A stretch of DNA of 64,000 bases, taken from contig SVGM01000003.1 in assembly GCA_015056365.1 (NCBI GenBank), positions 1-64,000 on the forward strand, written 5' to 3'. The notes beneath the pieces were generated by a model. It saw nothing but the letters and a program-made list of their open reading frames with translations, did not search any database and was not told the origin of the DNA. Of the stretch, positions 42,401 through 50,393 are shown one piece after another. The stretch comes from Clostridiales bacterium. Its GTDB lineage: Bacteria; Bacillota; Clostridia; Christensenellales; Aristaeellaceae. Each line of letters opens with the position of its first letter. The first letter of the stretch is position 1. Made by a program: the position numbers and the translations under genes.

Positions 42401-42613
42401 GCGGACAACCCCACCACGCCGGAAGGCGCGCTCCGTTACTGGAATACGCGACTGAATCGTCTGCGCAATACCCTGAAAAAACGTCCCACCTACTTTTATG
42501 AGATGGTTCAGGAACGCTTGGAATTGACCGACGATCAGATGCTGCTGTTCTTTGGCCCCAAGCCCGAGTTGCCCGATGATGCTGAATACACCGAAGGCAA
42601 GAAATGGAGCTAA
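39428..42613 (+). CDS. CotH-kinase surface protein with three lamin-tail domains
   Basis: 1,061 aa with AAAGGAGG before the ATG. A basic cytoplasmic end and a membrane anchor (about 28-47) precede three lamin-tail domains (about 58-185, 218-345, 379-500; each with a SE-[IV]-MASN or SEI start and DWLEI/DYVEL-YN motif), a chitobiase/hexosaminidase C-terminal-like domain (about 530-608, YYTLDGSIPT), then a CotH kinase domain (about 614-970) with the conserved IYDLDYGF (about 897) as metal-binding DFD-like motif. CotH proteins of spore coats phosphorylate partner proteins. This one is membrane-anchored and outside the cytoplasm. DUF4956 and VTC genes follow. Confidence 0.88.
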   Translation: MQYQAPQQRSVRPRKDYAPKKRHNRALSTIPLLLLFVALLAIMYLVFPKEAGRHVGTTRYDGLIFSEVMSANSSAVPDESGNFYDWLEIYNGTGADLDMEGVMLTNRTDRITFPFPSYTLKAGERVLVYASDSYQLDPSLPFHGKFKISSAGAHLYMYDPDMYLIDEIVVPTMTADNSYILASVDDDGTRHYETTAYYSPGYANTQEGFIAYRSANVTEGGTLFISEICPDPKIGIPDQDGEIVDWLEIHNNSDQPIHLGNYYLSDKENKPTKWRFPESATIPAGGYYLVYCSGKDTLQQNGIPHTNFSISAEMETLVLSDAYGRMVDRFTIENVPEDYSVGRTDAGEMQLFQLTTPGQSNDEAGQAKADQLFRAYNPTGVYISEVMASNDVTAVGATAALTDYVELYNSGSETVDLTGYGLSDSLKRPRRWQFPQGASIAPGEYMIVYLDGHPELSTVTDYHTNFSLTRNGGETMTFCDPSGRVLDRLPLALIPTDHSYGRTTGYNSFFYYDTPTPGQANGMGYYGYASNPSFSIPGGEYKGSVQVTISIPENTQVYYTLDGSIPTQENGKLYSSDTMFEFSHVTVLRARAFDPSGKLQPSETITQTYLMNLYHTFPIVSLVTDPYELWNEENGMLTAGGEMNKEKLPFKLLDGSEPNYRRYGKEARPGHVEIYEKDGVQLVSQDMEFGLQGQYSLDMPQKSFKIRAKAKYGSKYFDAALFEDRPFTQYKSFVLRISGNDNAWTRLVDGFQDHLIDCFNERTSKPTTLIYQAWKPVVVYVNGIYWGHFNMRERVDRFFVAQHEGLTLEEADNMDILEASGRTVVWGSSKEYRDMIERVEKSSPGTNEKDLQYILDNIDVDNYFDYMAFEMFFGNSDPGNIRFYKLKEEGAKWRWIIYDLDYGFFSSGFDSVTSYLKPKGAGEMLINNTLIRKLLENEEMKIRFLTRLGEIYQVFTTEFMIGELNEMVAILEPEMPLHFARWAEETDKAIMADNPTTPEGALRYWNTRLNRLRNTLKKRPTYFYEMVQERLELTDDQMLLFFGPKPELPDDAEYTEGKKWS

Positions 42614-42615
42614 GG

Positions 42616-42644
42616 TTGACAAAACGCCCTAAATCATCTACTAT
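42616..42644 (+). promoter_or_regulatory. Promoter before the DUF4956 gene
   Basis: TTGACA (42616-42621), 17-base spacer and TACTAT (42639-42644), just after the CotH gene stop. The DUF4956 and VTC genes can therefore be transcribed independently of CotH as well as by readthrough. Confidence 0.7.
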
Positions 42645-42679
42645 GCTCAAAGCGACACCACAAAGGAGGCACCCACTGT

Positions 42680-43381
42680 ATGCTTTCATCCTCTCTGCTG
42701 ACCGCCACTTCCGTTACCCCTACTGCTGTTACGGCAACCGGCCTGGCCGCCCAGTTCAAGTCCATCGTTCCTGCTGACTTGTTTATGGCGCTGGGTCTTG
42801 GCTTCCTGATCGGTATTATTATCGCCATCGTCTACCGCAAGACCTACCGCGGTGTTCTCTACAGCCCCTCTTTTACCATGACGCTGATCATGCTGACCTT
42901 GATCACTACTCCCGTGGTTATGTGTATCAAGAACGACATTGCGCTGTCCATGGGTATGGTGGGTGCGCTGTCTATCGTCCGTTTCCGTACGGCTGTCAAG
43001 GATCCGCTGGATACCGCCTATATGTTCTGGGCGTTGACCATGGGTATTCTGCTGGGCGCCGGTCTGTATTTCATCGCGATTATTGTGGTGCTCTGCATCT
43101 CTGTGCTGCTGTTCGTGCTTACCTTTGCCAAACTCACCGCCCCCAATGCGTATCTGCTGGTGCTGCATTATGACGAGTACTGCGAAGGTACCATTAATGC
43201 GGAGCTCCAGCGCAGCGTAAAGAGCTGCAAGCTGCGTTCCAAGACCCTGACCCGCGCAGGCGCTGAGATGACCTATGAAGTCCGCCTTAACGAGCGCCAC
43301 GAAGTGGTTACCCGCATGCTGGATATCGAAGGCGTTCACGATGCGACCCTGGTTGCCTGCCAGAGCGAAGTGGGCGCGTAA
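42680..43381 (+). CDS. DUF4956 membrane protein
   Basis: The 233-aa protein has about four hydrophobic segments (about 35-52, 65-85, 112-133, 133-150) with MGMVGALSIVRFRTAVKDPL, the DUF4956 signature, and a soluble C-terminal domain (about 155-233) that ends KTLTRAGAEMTYEVRLN and DATLVACQSE. Members are regularly found beside VTC-domain polyphosphate polymerases and CotH kinases. The function is not established; a membrane partner of the VTC protein is likely. It is followed within 25 bases by the VTC gene. Confidence 0.85.
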   Translation: MLSSSLLTATSVTPTAVTATGLAAQFKSIVPADLFMALGLGFLIGIIIAIVYRKTYRGVLYSPSFTMTLIMLTLITTPVVMCIKNDIALSMGMVGALSIVRFRTAVKDPLDTAYMFWALTMGILLGAGLYFIAIIVVLCISVLLFVLTFAKLTAPNAYLLVLHYDEYCEGTINAELQRSVKSCKLRSKTLTRAGAEMTYEVRLNERHEVVTRMLDIEGVHDATLVACQSEVGA

Positions 43382-43405
43382 TCCGTACGCGAAAGGAACA
43401 GTATC

Positions 43406-44110
43406 ATGAGCATATCCGTCCCTCTTCGGCATGAGCTGAAGTACTACATCACACCGTTGGAGTATCAGGTGCTTTCACGGGTGCTGGACAGGACCCTGCA
43501 ACGTGACCCCAATGGCGATGAGAACAACGAATACCACATTCGTTCGCTGTATTTTGACACCTTCTTTAACGATGCGCTGGTGGACAAACTGGACGGCGTG
43601 AAGAATCGTGACAAGTACCGTATTCGCATCTACAATTTTTCGGATAAGTTCATCCGTATGGAATGCAAGACCAAAGTAGGTTCGATGATCTCCAAACGCT
43701 CTACTGCTATTCCCAAGCTGCTTGCAGAACAGTTGATCGCCGGCGACCCCACTGGTCTGGAACGTACCCGCAGCGGTCTTTTGCGGGACGTTTATCGCGA
43801 GATGAAGCTGCATTTTCTGCATCCTGTGGTGATCGTGGACTATGTGCGTGAAGCCTATCTGCACCCCGCGGAAGAGGTGCGCATCACCTTTGACAAGCAG
43901 CTACATACCGGCCTGAACTCCACCGATATTTTCAATCCGTACGTGCCAACCATCTCTCCCTTTGACCACAATGAGATGATCCTTGAGGTCAAGTTCAATC
44001 GCTGTCTGCCGCCATACATCCGTGACATTTTGTGTACCCATGTGCACAGCGCCCAGAACAGCGCTATTTCCAAGTACGTCTGGTGCAGACGATTTGAAAA
44101 TTTCGAATAA
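43406..44110 (+). CDS. VTC-domain polyphosphate polymerase
   Basis: The 234-aa protein corresponds to a stand-alone VTC catalytic tunnel domain, which makes polyphosphate from ATP in yeast vacuoles. Expected charged tunnel residues are seen in RHELKYYI (near residue 8), RSLYFDT, DKYRIRIYN, ECKTKVGSMISKRS, DYVREAY and ILEVKF. It has no SPX domain and no membrane segment. It ends at a bidirectional terminator. Together with the membrane protein and the CotH kinase it may form a surface- or polyphosphate-related unit. Confidence 0.88.
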   Translation: MSISVPLRHELKYYITPLEYQVLSRVLDRTLQRDPNGDENNEYHIRSLYFDTFFNDALVDKLDGVKNRDKYRIRIYNFSDKFIRMECKTKVGSMISKRSTAIPKLLAEQLIAGDPTGLERTRSGLLRDVYREMKLHFLHPVVIVDYVREAYLHPAEEVRITFDKQLHTGLNSTDIFNPYVPTISPFDHNEMILEVKFNRCLPPYIRDILCTHVHSAQNSAISKYVWCRRFENFE

Positions 44111-44114
44111 GAGC

Positions 44115-44152
44115 AAAACCCGCCGCAATCATCGCATTTTGCGGCGGGTTTT
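44115..44152. terminator. Bidirectional terminator after the VTC gene
   Basis: AAAACCCGCCGCAA at 44115-44128 pairs with TTGCGGCGGGTTTT at 44139-44152. A/T runs on both sides allow function in both directions. Confidence 0.9.
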
Positions 44153-44183
44153 AGTTGCATATGCGTTTCTTGGTCATGCGTCG

Positions 44184-44224
44184 AAAAAAACACCCGGCCA
44201 CAGTTGCAGCCGGACATGTTTTTA
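44184..44224 (-). terminator. Terminator of the NSS transporter gene
   Basis: On the minus strand ACATGTCCGGC pairs with GCCGGGTGT, followed by seven T. It lies 14-54 bases after the transporter stop. Confidence 0.75.
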
Positions 44225-44237
44225 CGCATCCGTATCT

Positions 44238-45578
44238 TTATTTCCACTGGAAATTGATCAGACTGATCACATAGATGAACAGAATCGCACAAGGAACCAC
44301 ATAGCTGAAAATTGGTTTCATCCAGGGCTTGATTTTCAAGCCTTTTCCGCTGTTGGCTTCTGCCACGAAGTTATCCCAGCCCCAGCCAAAGCGGCGGCTA
44401 CAGCAGAAAAGGGTGAAGATAAGGGAACCGAGCGGCAACAGGTTTGTGCTGACCATGAAGTCCCAGAAGTCCATCCAAGTGCTGCTTGCTGCAAACGGGT
44501 GGAAATGGAGCACGCTGAAGCCCAGCGCCGTCGTGGAAGAAGTCAGGAATATGCCAATGGCACATACGATACAGCCAACGGGACGGCTCCAGCCGGTCAT
44601 TTCGCGTACACAGGCGAGAATGTTTTCAAAGACGGCCAAAATGGTGGACATTGCAGCGAATACCATGAACAGGAAGAAGATGCTGCCCCAGAAGCGTCCG
44701 CCGGACATGTTGTTAAAGACGGTGGACATGGTATCAAACAAAAGCGACGGGCCATCATCGACCTTGATGCTGTAAGTGAAGCAGGCAGGGAAGATAATAA
44801 AGCCGGCAGTAATGGCGACAAACGAGTCCAGCACGATCACGTTGACAGACTCTCCGAGCAACGCTCGATCCTTGTTGATGTAGCTGCCGAAGATCGCCAT
44901 TGAACCGATGCCAAGCCCCAATGTGAAAAACGCCTGATTCATTGCTGCAACCAAAACGGAGGTATTGATCTTGCTGAAGTCAGGCAGTAGGTAGAATTTT
45001 AGGCCTTCTTTAGCACCAGAGAGGGTGACACTGTTAATAGCAAGCAACAGGATCAGAAACAAAAGCGCAAGCATCATGTACTTGGTGATGCGTTCCAGAC
45101 CGCCCTGCAGCTTAAAGCTGAGAATGAGAAAGCCAACAACCACAACAATGCCCATGAACAGCATGTTGATGCCCGGATCAGCAATGAGGGTCGACCAACT
45201 CAGATTCGTTGTCTGTCCGGTGACAAAGCGATAGAAGTAGTATACCAGCCAACCGGATACGCAGGTATAGAAAGACATCAGACATACGTTGCCAAACAGG
45301 GCAAGATAGCCGTGGATATGCCACTTCTGACCGGGCTTTTGCAGCTTTTGGAACATGCGAACAGGACTGGCCTGAGCGGCGCGTCCAAGGGCAAATTCCA
45401 TTGCCATGACAGGCAGACCAAGCAGAACCAAAAAGAACAGATAAATCAGAACAAAACCGCCGCCGCCATTCTGGCCGGTCATTGATGGGAATTTCCATAC
45501 GTTTCCGCATCCAATTGCGCAGCCGGCACTAAGCAGGATAAAGCCGAGACGCGATGATAACCGTTCGCGATTTTCCAT
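44238..45578 (-). CDS. Sodium-dependent transporter, NSS (SNF) family
   Basis: The 446-aa protein matches bacterial neurotransmitter:sodium symporters that import amino acids. TM1 carries LSSRLGFILLSAGCAIGCGNVWKFP with the unwound GCGNVW stretch that binds sodium and substrate, followed by QNGGGGFVLIYLFFLVLLG; about 11 membrane segments are visible, the short-form (11-TM) bacterial type. It stands alone with its own promoter and terminator. Probably an amino acid carrier; substrate not deducible. Confidence 0.92.
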   Translation of the reverse strand: MENRERLSSRLGFILLSAGCAIGCGNVWKFPSMTGQNGGGGFVLIYLFFLVLLGLPVMAMEFALGRAAQASPVRMFQKLQKPGQKWHIHGYLALFGNVCLMSFYTCVSGWLVYYFYRFVTGQTTNLSWSTLIADPGINMLFMGIVVVVGFLILSFKLQGGLERITKYMMLALLFLILLLAINSVTLSGAKEGLKFYLLPDFSKINTSVLVAAMNQAFFTLGLGIGSMAIFGSYINKDRALLGESVNVIVLDSFVAITAGFIIFPACFTYSIKVDDGPSLLFDTMSTVFNNMSGGRFWGSIFFLFMVFAAMSTILAVFENILACVREMTGWSRPVGCIVCAIGIFLTSSTTALGFSVLHFHPFAASSTWMDFWDFMVSTNLLPLGSLIFTLFCCSRRFGWGWDNFVAEANSGKGLKIKPWMKPIFSYVVPCAILFIYVISLINFQWK

Positions 45579-45608
45579 AAGGCACTCCTTGCATTTTATA
45601 CTCGTAGT

Positions 45609-45637
45609 ATTTTAGCAGTACACGCCTTTAATGTCAA
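45609..45637 (-). promoter_or_regulatory. Promoter of the NSS transporter
   Basis: On the minus strand TTGACA (45637-45632), 17-base spacer, TAAAAT (45614-45609), about 30 bases upstream of the ATG. No operator is recognised. Confidence 0.78.
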
Positions 45638-45721
45638 AGAAAAAGATCGAAATGGAGATCTTTTTTAGTGCGACATGGTTCATTTGTGTTAAAATGACGA
45701 TGTGATAAAGCGAAGATGTAG

Positions 45722-45727
45722 TATAAT
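45722..45727 (+). promoter_or_regulatory. Possible -10 box of the GNAT gene
   Basis: A perfect TATAAT lies about 85 bases before the GNAT start. A convincing -35 is not seen. Confidence 0.4.
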
Positions 45728-45810
45728 GCAGAAAATGTGTTTTCCAAAAACCAAGAGACTGCATCAGAAAGATCGCGCTCATCTATAGAAAACCCGAAAG
45801 GATGTCATGA

Positions 45811-46317
45811 ATGAATATACAGACCAAACGATTAACGATAACCGATTTAACGCTGGATATGGCAGAGGATATCTGGCGCAATTCTCAGGATGACGATAAC
45901 AGGCGCTTTGTCCCGGACGAGGTGTTTGACACCCTGGACGAGGCTACGGAGACGGTAGCCTGGCTGATCGACGCAGCGAAGACAGAAACAGGACCATTCT
46001 TGTTCCCGGTGTTCCTTAAGGATGGGATCAATATTGGTTATGTTCAGCTGTGCGCCATTGAAGCAGGTTATGAGATTGGATACCATATCGCGAAACCATA
46101 TACCGGTCAAGGCTATGCTTCGGAGGCCGTTCAGGCGTTTTTGCCGGTGATTATGGAACGGTATGAGATCGATAAGGTTTATGGCATCGTCCTGGAAGAA
46201 AACAAAGCGTCTTGCCGCGTTTTGGAAAAATGCGGATTTGAATTAATTTTCGAAGGTCTGTCAGACTATCAGGAGGAGAAGCGCCTACTGAAAAAATACT
46301 GGTTCAAGCGTGTATGA
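45811..46317 (+). CDS. GNAT acetyltransferase (RimJ/RimL-like)
   Basis: 168 aa. N-terminal LTITDLTLDMAEDIWRNSQD and acetyl-CoA-binding motif A YHIAKPYTGQGYASEAVQAF (about 91-110), then VLEENKASCRVLEKCGFELI, the usual order of RimJ/RimL-type N-acetyltransferases. It may acetylate an amino group of a protein, an antibiotic or a metabolite; the substrate cannot be inferred. It is probably co-transcribed with the M20 gene 57 bases downstream. Confidence 0.85.
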   Translation: MNIQTKRLTITDLTLDMAEDIWRNSQDDDNRRFVPDEVFDTLDEATETVAWLIDAAKTETGPFLFPVFLKDGINIGYVQLCAIEAGYEIGYHIAKPYTGQGYASEAVQAFLPVIMERYEIDKVYGIVLEENKASCRVLEKCGFELIFEGLSDYQEEKRLLKKYWFKRV

Positions 46318-46374
46318 AGGTGTGAAAACTGGACAGGGTAACAGGGAATAGAGCGTCGGAGGGATATTCGGAAT

Positions 46375-47571
46375 ATGAAGGGTTCCTTGTTTACTCAAAC
46401 CCAGCAATATGCGCAGGAGATGGTCAATTGGCGAAGGTATCTGCATCAGCATGGCGAGGTCGGTTTTGACTTGCCGGATACCTTCGCTTTTGTCTGGTCA
46501 GAGCTTGAAAAGATGGGGTATACGCTGCAAAAATGTGGGAAGTGCGGTATTGTAGCAATAGTAGGCACCGGCAGGAAGACCATCCTGCTTCGTGCAGACA
46601 TGGATGCATTACCTCTGGAGGAAGAATCAGGACTGTCATTTGCCAGCACAAGAGGAACAGCTCATGCTTGCGGGCATGATCTTCATACGGCAATGCTGCT
46701 TGGCGCTGCACGTCTGCTCAAAGATCGAGAAGGCGATCTTCACGGAAGGGTAAAACTGATGTTTCAGCCTGCGGAAGAGATTCTTGAAGGCGCGATGGAC
46801 ATGATCGATCACGGCGTGCTGGAGAATCCCAAACCGGATGTAGCCCTGATGATTCATGTGATGAATGCCGAGGATATGAAAACCGGTATGGTGATCATCC
46901 CGGAGGCCGGTGTCAGCGCACCTGCAGCGAATATGTTTGAGATCGTGGTGCATGGCAAGGGCTGCCACGGCGCGATGCCGCATACCGGCGTGGATCCCAT
47001 CAATGCTGCATCGCATATCGTTCTTGCGCTGCAAGCCATCAGCTGTCGTGAACTGAGCCTTTCCGATTCCCACGCGCTTACGGTGGCGTCCTTCCGTGCA
47101 GGCGATTCCTGCAACGTGATCCCTGAAAAGGCTGTTTTGCAAGGGAGTGTTCGTTCCTACAGCAATGAAACGCAGGCGTTTTTACGTCGGCGTATCGAAC
47201 AGATCAGCGAATGCACTGCACGGACGTTCAATGCTGAGACAAAGGTAAACTTTATCAGCGGATGTCCTACGCTGCTAAACGATCAAACATTGGTAAATCA
47301 AGCCAATGAGATCCTCAGGGGAATTCTTGGTGCAGAGTATGTGTTTTCGGTAGAAAACCTGAAAGGCAGCAACCAGAAATCTACTGGCTCGGAGGACTTC
47401 TCATATCTTTCTCACCAGCTCCCATCTCTGATGCTTGCTCTGGCAGCCGGGGATGGAAGCAAGCCTCTGCCACTGCATCATCCGAAGGTCATTTTTTCAG
47501 AGGATACGCTTGTATACGGAGCAGCTGTCTATGCCGGCTTTGCGTTGGAGTGGCTGGCCCGAAACCAATAA
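46375..47571 (+). CDS. M20 family metallo-amidohydrolase
   Basis: 398 aa, the size of IAA-amino acid/hippurate hydrolases. Metal ligands: ADMDALPLEEESG region, ACGHDLHTAM (about 97-106), FQPAEE with the metal/catalytic Glu pair (about 132-137), IHVMNAED and the C-terminal HHPK (about 365). The dimerisation domain is at about 175-290 (HGKGCHGAMPHTGVDPINAA). It hydrolyses an N-acyl or amide-linked amino acid. The exact substrate is unknown. GAGGGA precedes the ATG. Confidence 0.88.
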   Translation: MKGSLFTQTQQYAQEMVNWRRYLHQHGEVGFDLPDTFAFVWSELEKMGYTLQKCGKCGIVAIVGTGRKTILLRADMDALPLEEESGLSFASTRGTAHACGHDLHTAMLLGAARLLKDREGDLHGRVKLMFQPAEEILEGAMDMIDHGVLENPKPDVALMIHVMNAEDMKTGMVIIPEAGVSAPAANMFEIVVHGKGCHGAMPHTGVDPINAASHIVLALQAISCRELSLSDSHALTVASFRAGDSCNVIPEKAVLQGSVRSYSNETQAFLRRRIEQISECTARTFNAETKVNFISGCPTLLNDQTLVNQANEILRGILGAEYVFSVENLKGSNQKSTGSEDFSYLSHQLPSLMLALAAGDGSKPLPLHHPKVIFSEDTLVYGAAVYAGFALEWLARNQ

Positions 47572-47611
47572 ACATGTACAGGGAAAAATTGCTTGTTTTT
47601 TCGTTTGCTTA

Positions 47612-47639
47612 TTGCTATTTCGTATTGATATGGTATAAT
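47612..47639 (+). promoter_or_regulatory. Promoter of the GH-like gene
   Basis: TTGCTA (47612-47617), 16-base spacer, TATAAT (47634-47639), about 50 bases before the gene start. Confidence 0.65.
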
Positions 47640-47689
47640 GCCCATAACCATTCGACAACTCAATATTGATCTGTCAGGAGGAACCGTGT

Positions 47690-49465
47690 ATGGGTCATTA
47701 TCGCAATTTCAAACTGGTTGTCTATTTTGTCGCCCACGGAACAGCAACAGAAACCCGTGAACGTCTGGAAGAGGAACTGGCTTTCTTCAAGCGCTATATG
47801 CGATTGGATAAAGTGTATCTGGAACCGTACCGTTCCAGTCAGTTTGCATCCCACGAGCAAGTGGAAATGTGCAAGGCTGTGTTTGAAGAGAACGGCATTG
47901 AAGTGGCCGGCGGCATTACAACGACTATCTCCACGCCTGAAGGCGACGAGCCCAAGGCACGTCTCTTTGATACCTTCTGCTATAACGACGAAAAAATGCT
48001 TGCCAAGCTCCGCGAAGTGTCTCGATTCCTTGGTGAGCATTTTAACGAGTTCATTATCGATGATTTCTTCTTCACCAACTGTACCTGTGAGCTGTGTCGC
48101 GCCGGTCGTGACCGTTTCAACAGCGAACGTGGCATCACAGATGGCAGTTGGCAGGAATACCGTCTTGCGCTGATGCAAAAGGTCAGCGAAGAAACCATGA
48201 TCGCGCCTGCCAAAGCAGCAAATCCTGAAGTGAAAATCACCATCAAGTATCCCAATTGGGCTGAAAGCTATCAGGAAACGGGCTATAATCCGGCCCAGCA
48301 GCGTCAGGTGTTTGACAGGATTTACACCGGCACCGAAGCTCGCGACACTGTCACTACCGATCAGCATCTGCCGCGTTATCTCAGCTTCTCACTGATGACG
48401 TATTTGGAGAATATGTGGCCCGGCCATAACGGCGGAGGCTGGTTTGACCCGTTTGATCTCCACGTGATGGAGCAATATCTGGAGCAGGCCTATCTGACCG
48501 CTTTTTCCAAGCCCAAGGAAATGATGATGTTCTGCTTCCAGGCGCTGGTCAACACCATGCGTGTGCCTGCACTTGGTTTCCAGTTGGATAAGTTGGACGA
48601 AACCCTGGACTATGCAGGCAATCCCATTGGCATTGCTTGCTACCTGCCTGATAACGGTCAGGGAGAAGACAATATTCAGGATTTCCTGGGCACAGTGGGC
48701 TTCCCAATTATCTGTACGCCGTATTTCCCTGAGAAGGCAAAGACCATTCTGCTTACCCGCAGTGCTGCCTACGACAAGCAGATTGTTGACAAGCTGGAGA
48801 AATATGTGGCAGAAGGTGGTAAAGCGATCGTTACCAACGGGTTTATCGATGCAGCTAGCGATATGGGCATTTATCGTATGACCTCCATTCGTCTGCGTGG
48901 ACGTACCATCAGCGGATGTGATTATCGCATTGAACATCTGCCGAAGAACCACCGCACGGCGCTGACGTTCCCACATGGTCAGGAAAAGATCACCATCCCC
49001 GTGGTCGAGTTCCGCAACAATGCCACCTGGGCGGTGGTCAAAGTATCCAATGCCCAGGAGAACTATGGCATCCTGCTTAGAGATACCTATGGAAAAGGCG
49101 AGATGTGGACTTTGACTGTGCCAGATTCCTTCAGCGACGTATACAAGCTGCCCAGGGAAGTGCTGACGCGCCTTCATGCGGAGTTCCCGGTAGGTGATGT
49201 CTATCTGGACGCCGATCCTCAGGTCAGTCTTTTCGTGTATGATAATGATTCTTTTATCGTCTATCCCTATGTGGAATGGGGTGCCCAGCCGGCCATGGCG
49301 AGAATTCACGTAAAGGGTCAGGTCAAGGGTCTGATTGCGCCCACCCAGATGGGTCCGAGTGGCGAAAAGAAACGCATTGCACCGCTGTACAGCGATGAAT
49401 GCGAAACGGTTTTTGAGCTGTATACCATGCCCGGCGAATATGTGATTTATCAGATCGAAAGATAA
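47690..49465 (+). CDS. Glycoside-hydrolase-like TIM-barrel protein, unknown function
   Basis: GGAGG eight bases before the ATG at 47690 gives 591 aa. The first ~300 residues read like a barrel (YLEPYRSSQFASHEQVEMCK, FNEFIIDDFFFTNCTCELC, GGGWFDPFDLHVMEQYLEQA), followed by a Rossmann-like segment (ICTPYFPEKAKTILLT, DKLEKYVAEGGKAIVTNGF) and a beta-rich C-terminus. The barrel plus a glutaminase-like second domain resembles the GH42-type layout. I cannot name a family or substrate. Confidence 0.5.
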   Translation: MGHYRNFKLVVYFVAHGTATETRERLEEELAFFKRYMRLDKVYLEPYRSSQFASHEQVEMCKAVFEENGIEVAGGITTTISTPEGDEPKARLFDTFCYNDEKMLAKLREVSRFLGEHFNEFIIDDFFFTNCTCELCRAGRDRFNSERGITDGSWQEYRLALMQKVSEETMIAPAKAANPEVKITIKYPNWAESYQETGYNPAQQRQVFDRIYTGTEARDTVTTDQHLPRYLSFSLMTYLENMWPGHNGGGWFDPFDLHVMEQYLEQAYLTAFSKPKEMMMFCFQALVNTMRVPALGFQLDKLDETLDYAGNPIGIACYLPDNGQGEDNIQDFLGTVGFPIICTPYFPEKAKTILLTRSAAYDKQIVDKLEKYVAEGGKAIVTNGFIDAASDMGIYRMTSIRLRGRTISGCDYRIEHLPKNHRTALTFPHGQEKITIPVVEFRNNATWAVVKVSNAQENYGILLRDTYGKGEMWTLTVPDSFSDVYKLPREVLTRLHAEFPVGDVYLDADPQVSLFVYDNDSFIVYPYVEWGAQPAMARIHVKGQVKGLIAPTQMGPSGEKKRIAPLYSDECETVFELYTMPGEYVIYQIER

Positions 49466-49470
49466 GGCGG

Positions 49471-50334
49471 TTAAAACATACGAAGCTGCTCGCAGCTCTG
49501 CGGAAACTCGTGCAGATAAGCAAAGATCTCATTTGTATCATGCATGATGCTGTGCTTTTCGCAAGTGCGACGAAAAATTCGCGTCAGTTCAGCGTTGCGG
49601 TCGCTGGGACATTCATAGTCCAGTCCGTAACGCTGAACATATTTTTGCTTCAGTCCGGGGAAGTGCCGGTCAAGAGCTTTGTAAAAATACTCACGGTCGC
49701 CCTCGCGGAGCGTTAATCCAAAACCAAACTGGATGATTCCCTTCACACCGGCATCGATGCAGTAATTGAGGATGCCTTGCAGGTTTTCGGGGGTGTCGTT
49801 GATCCATGGCAGAATAGGGGAGAGCCAGACAACGGTCGGGATACCTTCCTCTTGCAGATGCTTGAGCACTTGATAGCGGCGGTAAGTGGTACACACGTTT
49901 GGCTCAAGGATGCCACACAGCGCTTCGTCATAGGTGGTCAGCGTCATCTGGACCACACATTTGGCTTTGTGGTGGATCTTGCGAAGCAGATCGACATCAC
50001 GCAAAATGCGATCCGATTTTGTTTGAATAGCAACGCCAAAACCATGCCTGTTGATGATTTCAAGGCATTTTCTGGTCAAGCCCAGCTCCGTTTCACAGTG
50101 CATATAGGGGTCGCACATGGCGCCGGTGCCGATCATACAACGTTGGCGCTTGCGTCGAAGGGCATCCTCCAGCAACTGCGGCGCATTCTGTTTGACCTCG
50201 ATATCCTCGAAGTCATGCTCCATGTGATAGCATGTGCTTCTGCTATCGCAGTAAATACAGCCATGAGTACATCCACGGTACAGGTTCATGCCGCCTTTGG
50301 CAGACAAAATGGTTTTAGCGTTTACGAAATGCAT
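49471..50334 (-). CDS. Radical SAM protein, SPL-like family
   Basis: The 287-aa protein begins MHFVNAKTILSAKGGMNLYR and has the radical SAM [4Fe-4S] motif C-T-H-G-C-I-Y-C at Cys22, Cys26 and Cys29. Further motifs GAMCDPYMHCETELGLTRKC and QTKSDRILRDVDLL are typical of the spore photoproduct lyase-like/Rv2578c group. Length and composition agree with small SPL-type enzymes whose target is mostly unknown. It is convergent with the GH-like gene (5 bases) and separated from the TPR gene by a terminator. Confidence 0.85.
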   Translation of the reverse strand: MHFVNAKTILSAKGGMNLYRGCTHGCIYCDSRSTCYHMEHDFEDIEVKQNAPQLLEDALRRKRQRCMIGTGAMCDPYMHCETELGLTRKCLEIINRHGFGVAIQTKSDRILRDVDLLRKIHHKAKCVVQMTLTTYDEALCGILEPNVCTTYRRYQVLKHLQEEGIPTVVWLSPILPWINDTPENLQGILNYCIDAGVKGIIQFGFGLTLREGDREYFYKALDRHFPGLKQKYVQRYGLDYECPSDRNAELTRIFRRTCEKHSIMHDTNEIFAYLHEFPQSCEQLRMF

Positions 50335-50352
50335 GTTTCCTCCTGCGGGATC

Positions 50353-50388
50353 AAAAAGTCCGGATTGCTTTTGGCAGTCCGGACTTTT
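50353..50388. terminator. Bidirectional terminator between the radical SAM and TPR genes
   Basis: AAAAGTCCGGA at 50354-50364 pairs with TCCGGACTTTT at 50378-50388. On the minus strand it terminates the TPR/MrfAB transcript. Confidence 0.88.
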
Positions 50389-50393
50389 GGTCG

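Noticed and set aside
39377-42622. 1,081-aa minus-strand reading frame opposite the CotH gene
   Set aside because: It mirrors the CotH gene almost exactly, has no domain pattern or good ribosome binding site and reads like a codon shadow (His/Ile/Gly-rich). The plus-strand protein has clear lamin-tail and CotH motifs.
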